This document shows, in pieces, positions 56,990-64,000 of a stretch of DNA of 64,000 nucleotides. A program made the translations under genes and the position numbers. Origin of the DNA: Zingiber officinale (Eukaryota > Streptophyta > Magnoliopsida > Zingiberales > Zingiberaceae); the NCBI RefSeq assembly GCF_018446385.1, contig NC_056001.1:109594436-109658435 (forward strand), written 5' to 3'. Positions within the stretch are counted from its first letter, which is position 1; every line of letters begins with the position of its first letter. The notes under the pieces are model-generated. The model did no database searches and was not told the origin of the DNA. It worked only from the letters and a program-made list of their open reading frames with translations.

Positions 56990-57180
56990 GAATTTTAGTG
57001 CAGATTTTTATTAAGTATTGGTGTGCAGATTTTATTAAGCATTAGTGTGCAGATTTTTAGTTAACATTGAAATGCAGATTTCTGTTAAGCATTGCAATAC
57101 AGAATTTTGTTAAGCATTGTAGTGTAGATTTGCTTTAAGTATTTAGTTTCTTTAGCAGTGCAGATTTGCTAATAGATAGT
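56990..57180 (+). repeat. ~30 bp degenerate tandem repeat in the LTR
   Basis: About six units of the form GTGCAGATTTTTATTAAGCATT.. with drift, between 56995 and 57175. Confidence 0.75.
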
Positions 57181-57540
57181 TTATGGATAGCATTGTAGAA
57201 CAATGCTTTAGATTTCCCTTAAATATGCATGATTGTGTGTTACCTAGTTGATTTCACTTATAGATGCATATGAAAAAAATACCCTAACAGTATTTTGAGA
57301 TTAAGAAAAGTATAAGAAAGATAAAGAAAAGAAAGAAAAATGCCAAGGCCTTAAGTAGATCCCAAAATCAAGACTTTAGGGATTTTGACACGCAAGGTGC
57401 TTGAGGAAATGCCAAGGCATTTTATATTAGAAGAGTTCTAAAAAATAACAAGTATAAGGAAGTTATAGTTAAAAAGAAAATAAGTATTTTACTTTTAAAT
57501 GGCATGTATCGGACACAAGGTCCATTGGGTGGGCTCCTAG

Positions 57541-59859
57541 TGTTGGTTGCTACTCGGAAAACCTATAGGTTCCACTGTACAAAAATTTTGTACAAAGGTC
57601 CGAACCTTTTCCTAGCTACCATGTGTTCTTTTAAATTAAATTTTGGATCGCCTGCGGAACTTTACACGTTTGATCCAAAACTTAATCTATTTGTTCTTTT
57701 AGGTTTTGACTTGGATCTCCTGCGGAACTTAACACGTTTGACCCAAGTCTCCTTAAGTTATTAATTCCATTAAATATTAATTTCCATAAAAGGTTCCCAG
57801 TACTGACGTGGCGAGGCACATGGCCTTCTTGGATATGGGAGCAACCACCACCGACTAGACAAAACCTTTAATAGAAAGCTAATATTTAATTTCCTAAAAT
57901 AACTTTAGGTTAACCAAAGAGAACAATCAAATCACAAGGAAAAGAAAGAAACAAAAGAACACAACTTCGAAAAACCATATTCAAACACTAGAGCGTAAGC
58001 CTCTTGTATTTGGTATTATTTCCATAAATAACTAGCGTGATGCGGAAATAGAAATTACTAGTTATACCTTGTAGAAAACCTCTTGATCTTCTACCGTATT
58101 CCTCTTCTAACCTCGGACGTTGTGTGGGCAACGATCTTCCAAGATGAAACCACCAACCACCTTCTTCTCCTCCAGCAAGGTTCGGCCAAGAAGAAAAGCT
58201 TCAAGGAGAAAAACCACTAACCAAGCTCCAAGAGATGCTAGTTTTCTCTCCTTCTTCTTCTTCTCCAAGTAGTATCCGCCACCACAAGAGCTCGAGGAGG
58301 GAGAGGTTCGGCCACCACAAGAGGAAGAGGAGGAGAGGATGGCCGGCCACACCAAGGAACAAGAGAGAGAGAGGAATAATAGATGTTGTGTCTTGTGAAG
58401 GCACCCTCACCCCTTCTTTTATATTCCTTGGCCTAGGCAAATTAGGAAATAAATTTTCCTTAATTTCCTTGACATGATTTAATTGAGAGAAATAAAATAA
58501 AATTTCCCCAATTAATTTGTGATGGCCGGCCACATCATTGGAATACAAAAGAGGACAAGTTTTAATCAACAATTAAAACTTCCTAATTTGTTTCCGGAAA
58601 TTTTAAAAAAATAAAATTTCTCTTTAAAATTTCTTCATGGTTAATAAAAGGAAATATCTATAATTTTAATTTTATCAATCATGTGGATAATTTTAAAGAG
58701 AAAATAAAATATCTTACCATTCTAAATTAGGAAGAGATCTAATCTCTTTCTTAATCTTTTGTAGATCTTTTCTGAAGAGATATTTTAATTTTAATTCTCT
58801 TTAATAAATTATTTCTTCCATAATAAAACTAAAATTAAAATCCTTTTAATTTTATTTGGCCCTACTAGCTTGGGTTGAAGCTAGGGCCGACCCCATACTT
58901 AGGCCGGCCTAGCTTGATTCCCAAGCTAGCTTGCCCCACTGAGTGGGTATAGAAGGTGGGTATAAGTGGGTATAGTACTCCATAAATAAGAGGCTACGAT
59001 AGGGAGAGAGGAGGAATTGGTTTTGGTCTCCGATAAAATTAAGCGTCCTGTTCGCCGAACACATGACTTAATTTTATCGATGATAATTCATTCCACTAGA
59101 GAACTATCGTTGAACTACCGCACCAATTCAATTACATTTTGGGCTCCTTCTTATTATGGTGTGTTAGTCTCCTGTGTTTAAGATATCGAATGTCCACTTA
59201 ATTAAGTGAGTTCTGACAACTCGTTTAATTAATATCTAAGTCCAAGTAGTACCACTCAACCTTATTATCGTATCGGACTAAGTCCACCTCAGGGTTTAAC
59301 AATCTTTATGAGCTCCTCTTGAGGACATTATCAACCTAGTATCTATAGTTTCCTTATAATCAACAACACACCATAAGTGATACCATTTCCAACTTATCGG
59401 GTTTATTGATTCATCGAACTAAATCTCACCCATTGATAAATTAAAGAAATAAATATCAAACATATGTGCTTGTTATTATATTAGGATTAAGAGCACACAC
59501 TTCCATAATAACTGAGGTCTTTGTTCCTTTACAAAGTCAGTATAAAAGAAACGACCTCTAATGGTCCTACTCAATACACTCTGAGTGTACTAGTGTAATT
59601 ATATAGTCAAGATAAACTAATACCTAATTACACTACGACCTTCTAATGGTTTGTTCCTTTCCATTCTGGTCGTGAGCTACTGTTTATAATTTATAAGGTA
59701 CTGATAACATCATCTTCTGTATGTGACACCACATACTATGTTATCTACAATATAAATTAAATGAACAACTACAAACAAATGTAGATAATTAGACCAAATG
59801 TGATTCTTTATTCATAATGAATGTTTACAAAGCTTAGGCTTTCAGTATACACTCCAACA
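57541..59859 (-). mobile_element. Copia-type solo LTR nested in the gypsy solo LTR
   Basis: 2319 bp. On the minus strand it begins TGTTGGAGTGTATACTGAAAG; the plus-strand left end is TGTTGGTTGCTACTCGG. Flanked by the perfect 5-bp duplication CCTAG (57536-57540 and 59860-59864). Same family as the solo LTR at 15964-29181. Perfect duplication and innermost place make it the youngest layer of this nest. Confidence 0.9.
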
Positions 59860-61175
59860 CCTAGATCGTCCCTAGGCACAAGATCGCCTAGAAGTACCTT
59901 AGTAGTTTCGGGATTAGCTACCTCGACTCTTATTAGGGATGCACACAAATTGGTACCATGCTGGGCCCAAGAAGAAGTTTATTATTATTTTGAAGTATTA
60001 AAGTATAAGTTTTTTTGGAACAAATGAAACAAGCTTCATAGATGCTTAGAATCAGTAAGTTTAATTCTTTAGAATTCTAAGCATTCAGTATTAGTTTTAT
60101 TTGTTTCGCTTATTAGTTTATTGAGCATGATTAGTCTTAATTCTAGCATGCTGTTTAGACTTCCCTATGTTGTTTAGACTTTTCTTTGTTGTTTAGTCTT
60201 TCCTTTCTTGTTAGGCTTTTCTTTGCTATTTCGAGCATGAGCAGTATTGAGTTCTTAGTTCTATTCCATTTGCTATTGATTCTAGCATGAGCAGTATAGA
60301 TTCTTATTTCTAGTTCTTTGTTATTAGATGAGCATGAGTAGCCTTCTTTTTAGCATTTCAGTTTCAGTATCTTTTATATTTACATGCGCATATTCGAGTT
60401 TTTGTGAGTTAGATAGCGCTTACTAAGCATTTTGCTTATAGATTACATTTCCTCTTACTGCAGATAAAGGAAGACGAGGAGGAGGTGCGGATGGTGTGTG
60501 ATGTCAGGACTATGGGAGAGACTTGGGATGTTGTTGAGTTTTCCGCATTTTAGTGATTGTTAAATATTGAGATTGTATTTTGAGTTCCATGTCGTTTGAG
60601 ATTGTTTTAGATAGTATGTTAAGATGAATTCAGTATAGTAAGTATGTATTTTTGGTGTTTGACACTTATTTAACTGCGTGGATGTTTAATATATGTTCCA
60701 GCCGCCTGTGCCTGATGTATACTATGTATGTATTCCAGTTTAAGGTCACCAGTACAGGGGAGATTCTGTCGAAATTTTTCGGTAGGGATTCCTCGTGATT
60801 TCAATCATACCGGTTAAGTAGAGTTAGTAGTTAAGTAACGGTCATCCTTAGAGAGTAGTAGTAGTAGTAAGAAGGGTGGTCGTTACACAAACAAGTTTGA
60901 ATTGAGAGCTTGATAATATCTAAACAAACCAAGCTCGAACTAAGCTCAAGCCAAGCTTGAATCGAGAGCTTGATAACATCTAAACGAACCAAGCTCAAGT
61001 CAAGCTTCAAACAAGTTCAAGTTCATAAAAAATAAACCAAGCTAAGCTTGAACACTCATTTCAAAAGCTTGGTTCATTTTAAGTTCGGCTCAGCTCGGCT
61101 TGGTTGTCTTATCAAACAAGCTTGAACACCCCAAAACTCGGCTCGACTCGGCTTGTTTATAGCCCTACACATAGT

Positions 61176-62050
61176 CACCCTCCATTGTCGACAGGCTGCA
61201 CAAGCCTATTTCTTGCTGTTCCATGAGATGACACCACCATTCAGCAAGAAGACATAGTCATATGTGGATTTTCAGTCATCATGATCTCCTACTCAATCTG
61301 TATCTGTATAACCCTTCAGGCTCATCTTAAATCCTCGAAAATAGATACAATAATCTGTTATCCCTTTGAGATATTTGAATATTCTCTTCACCTATTTCCA
61401 GTGTCTCGATTCTAGGTTTCACTGAAAATAGTTAACTAAGCCAATAACATAGTTTATATCAGTATCAGTATATAACATAGTGTACATTAAACTACCAATG
61501 ACATTGACATATGGTTGTTTCTTCATTTCAACTATTTCTTCAGGAGTCTTGGCATACATACTTTTGCTCAAAATAGTACCTCTCACTATAGGTGCTTGTT
61601 CAATGTTGCAATCTAACATATTGAAGTGTTGTAGCATATTAGTGATATAAGTCTCTTAAGACAAATCCAAAAGCCTTTTAGATCGATCTCTAATGATTTT
61701 GACTCTTAAGATGTACTCAACTTCTTCCATATCTATTTTATCAAATTATGATAAAAGTCATAATTTGACTTCTATCACACACTTTATATCACTTCCAGCT
61801 ATTATCATATCATCAATATATAATCATAAGATGACAAACTTTCCTTTTTTTCATTTCTCAAGTAAACATAATGATTCTCATTGATCATTTCAAAATCATA
61901 AGACTAAATGACTTTTTTAAATCTTATATTTCATTGTCTTGACGCTTGCTTTAACTCATATATAAACTTTTTAACTCTACATATTCTATTCTCTTGACCT
62001 TCAACAATACCTTTTGGCTGTGTCTTCAACCAGTTGTCATTGAGACCTTT
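61176..62050 (-). pseudogene. Copia reverse transcriptase end (fossil)
   Basis: Minus-strand motifs include FIYELKQASRQ near 61950, the YVLRN/VYLRNEKKE region near 61860, then RVKIIRDRSKRLLDLS-like sequence near 61690 and MLQHFNMLDCNIEQAPIVRG with VIGSLMYTMLYTDTDINYVI (61419-61637). These are the thumb and connection region of a copia polymerase. Broken several times; the 5' part beyond 62050 is missing. Confidence 0.75.
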
Positions 62051-62179
62051 CACGAACACTAGTACATCCCGGGTGACCATGATTTAGTAGCCCCTATTGA
62101 GAGTGACCGAGCTCATTTGCCTTGGCCAAACTCTATAGTTTTCTTTTTGAGCTAATGGCTTGCGATTCCCTCTGCACAT

Positions 62180-62250
<71 letters not shown>

Positions 62251-62389
62251 ATCTATCTTTGCCTCTTAATCCAATCACCCTGAATTCCTAGAGGTTGATG
62301 ATAGGTTTCCTGATAATTTTGATATATCTAGAGGTAGAGTCTACTGCCCCAATCTTCTAGTGCTTCTTTCAGTTGAAGATGTAAGAACC
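62051..62389. other. Spacer with a CT microsatellite, no gene
   Basis: Nothing recognised except the dinucleotide repeat. Confidence 0.5.
62182..62247 (+). repeat. (TC)n microsatellite, ~33 repeats
   Basis: Uninterrupted TC run of about 66 bp, likely to vary in length between individuals. Confidence 0.95.
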
Positions 62390-64000
62390 AAGAGTATTTT
62401 ACTTTGTGTCAAGATCACCTACCCAATTCTTGACCGAGGCTAAGAGAACTATTAAGAGTTGGAAGGAATTCTTCTTTGTGAGCCCACCCTATCCTTCTCT
62501 TTCCTTGAGTTAATGGATCACCAGTTGCCTTTCGCCTGGCTATAGGCCAATATAGGGAGAGGGAAGATTTTAAAAATGCTATCCATGAAATAAAAGGCCA
62601 GATATTCAACTTTCCTCATCTTGGTGAAGAAGAAGCACTTTTTTGGTGAGGATAAGTTTGGCCTCGTCGAACCCAAGCACCACCTTAGGTAGGACATATA
62701 TTTTTCCCTTTGCCTGTAACTGTCTGATAATTAAACTTGCTTTCCATATTGCAGAGTCTATAATCATGTATGCCACGATGTCTTCTTTGTTTCTCAAAAG
62801 GAAAAAATCGGAGCTCTTCTGCTACTAGTTCCAGAGCCGAAAATGAATCCTCAATGAGTTCCTCCCTGATGGTGTGCAACTAGGTGATGGACAAAGGGGA
62901 ATTAGCTCTCTCGGATGATACTACATCACCTTCCCCAATTGCATCTCCTCTTGCAGTTGCAATGTCAAAATATCTAGAGCCAGATTCTACAACCCCCAAG
63001 ATTTTGCGGCTAGAGCGTTATAAAAGGGTGACCTCCAACTCACCGTAGAGAGTTGCATCCAGTTCCCCTGAACCACACTCCCTTGAGTTACATGCAATGC
63101 GTCTATCAACCCCCCCAAACTCCAGCTTCCACCTCCCTGCCCATGGACAATGTCTCCAACCCCTAGTGATGTGGCTCCCTCGGACATAATGCCCTTAGAA
63201 AGCTAGACTAGGACTAGGCTTGGGCCGATGCTCCGTAGCCAAGCTAAGAGGTCGTTGTCCCAATCCTTTGAGCCACAACTAGAATTCTCCAGGATAGAAG
63301 GGACATTTCCTCTTTCACAGCTGTCGTGATTAGCACTGTTGGATCATGTTGCCAAAGAGACTTAAGGTACAACTTACTTTTTTAACTTAGAGGTGATTGC
63401 TGTTAACCTCCCTCTGTTGCCAGCATATATCAGTTGTCAATGAAATACAAGCGAGCTCGAGAGAAACTGGATTTACCAACTACCCCTCCTTCCGACCTCT
63501 CCTGGCTACAAGCTCAAGTCAGTGCCCTAGAAACCCAAGTGTCTACTGCTATGTAGCTTGCCAATAAGTCTCGGCATCGAATAGACATGCACAGGAAGAG
63601 AAAATGACTGCTATCTCCTAAGCTGAGGTGACAATATCCTGCAAGAGGCCAGCTTTTGAAAAGGGTGACACACTTTGAGCTCCAACTGGAAAATGCAACT
63701 CTCCAAACAAAAACCACCAAAGGTGTAGAGCAATGTTGGAGGCCCAACACCAGTATGTGTTGAAGGTAAAGGGGCAAGAACTTGACAATCTTCAGACTGA
63801 ACTAGATCGCCAAGATATACTATCATTGATCAAGATAAGAGGTTGAAAGTCAACTTCTAGATAGATCCAGAAGTGAACAAACGAGTACGGGAGCAGATGA
63901 GTGTTTTCTTCAAAACCAACTTTAAGGGATGTAAGTATCAATGTGAAAAAGTTGGGTGATGGCCTGCCGAGATTGCTCCCGAGGATCTGGACATCAGGGA
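62390..64000 (+). pseudogene. Decayed coiled-coil / Transposase_28-like ORF region (fossil, runs off window)
   Basis: Plus-strand pieces read WKEFFFVSPPYPSLSLS (about 62460), FNFPHLGEEEALF (about 62607), KYKRAREKLDLPTTPPSDLS with LQAQVSALETQVS (about 63440-63540) and DPEVNKRVREQMSVFF (about 63860). The layout of a globular part followed by coiled coil is like the antisense ORF of the Tat element at 23874-26326, so this is probably the remnant of another Tat element oriented minus. Broken many times. Identification rests on layout and a few motifs. Confidence 0.4.

Larger units (their letters stand above)
54066..60887 (+). mobile_element. Gypsy-type solo LTR (~4.5 kb without insert) inside the MITE
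   Basis: Starts TGTAACAACCC, ends GGTGGTCGTTACA, with the perfect duplication CAAAC at 54061-54065 and 60888-60892. No retroviral coding domain inside, so a solo LTR of unusual length, as known from Tekay/Del chromoviruses. 54400-54620 is GC-rich and looks like the transcription start area. A copia-type solo LTR is inserted at 57541-59859. Confidence 0.83.
53756..61167. mobile_element. hAT-type MITE (about 585 bp without inserts)
   Basis: Ends TAGGGCTGTAAATGAACC and GGCTTGTTTATAGCCCTA are inverted repeats, flanked by the perfect 8-bp duplication CACATAGT (53748-53755 and 61168-61175). Eight-base duplications and TAGGG ends fit hAT elements. Interior is made of GTTCGTGAAC / AGCTTGA inverted motifs and has no ORF. 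It is split by a gypsy-type solo LTR. Confidence 0.85.
50312..62050 (-). mobile_element. Ty1/copia fossil on minus strand, split by nested insertions
   Basis: Reverse transcriptase end and linker to RNase H at 61176-62050, RNase H end at about 53440-53747, possible 3' LTR at 50312-51595. Between the two coding parts lies a hAT-type MITE that itself holds two further elements. Left part of the polyprotein (gag, integrase) is absent. Several interruptions in what remains; an old copy. Confidence 0.6.

Overview
The window is plant nuclear DNA. Intron-bearing calmodulin-like protein kinase exons, a cluster of organelle-targeted mTERF genes, Mutator, hAT and RTE elements and long LTR retrotransposons all point that way. 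The codon style and repeat types look monocot, and I suspect Zingiberales (ginger or banana relatives), but that is inference. The only genes that look alive are four single-exon mTERF genes on the minus strand: 1-434 (cut by the window edge), 32236-33348, 38356-39471 and 43857-44972. Nearly everything between them is mobile DNA in various states of decay.

Region 1 (1-11.8 kb). The first mTERF gene has a 3.2 kb Mutator-type element about 150 bp upstream of its start codon. That element has ~448 bp inverted ends, a perfect 9-bp target duplication and a captured three-exon piece of a calcium-dependent protein kinase (a Pack-MULE). Next come a decayed autonomous Mutator transposase set among satellite-like ~750 bp repeats (about 4.4-10.5 kb) and a broken gene of the plant mobile-domain/DUF1985 type (about 11-11.8 kb).

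Region 2 (11.8-31.4 kb). A Ty1/copia fossil is split by a copia-type solo LTR, which is itself split by a 10.4 kb Ty3/gypsy element of the Tat lineage. The gypsy element has both LTRs, the GAAAG target duplication, two RNase H domains and an antisense extra ORF region. A 317 bp inverted-repeat element with Pol III-like box B motifs sits in the copia integrase region.

Region 3 (31.4-50.3 kb). An intact mTERF gene is followed by an RTE-type LINE fossil, then by a recent ~5.4 kb tandem duplication (36613-42031 and 42041-49863), each unit carrying one nearly identical intact mTERF gene. Only the second unit holds a 2.3 kb gypsy-type solo LTR. The first unit keeps the empty site, so the order of events can be read.

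Region 4 (50.3-64 kb). A minus-strand copia fossil contains a hAT-type MITE (8-bp duplication CACATAGT), which contains a 4.5 kb gypsy-type solo LTR (CAAAC), which contains a copia-type solo LTR (CCTAG). After a CT microsatellite the window ends in a decayed coiled-coil ORF region resembling the Tat antisense protein.

The mTERF proteins are predicted to enter mitochondria or plastids and act on organelle nucleic acids. No other metabolic or regulatory pathway is encoded here.
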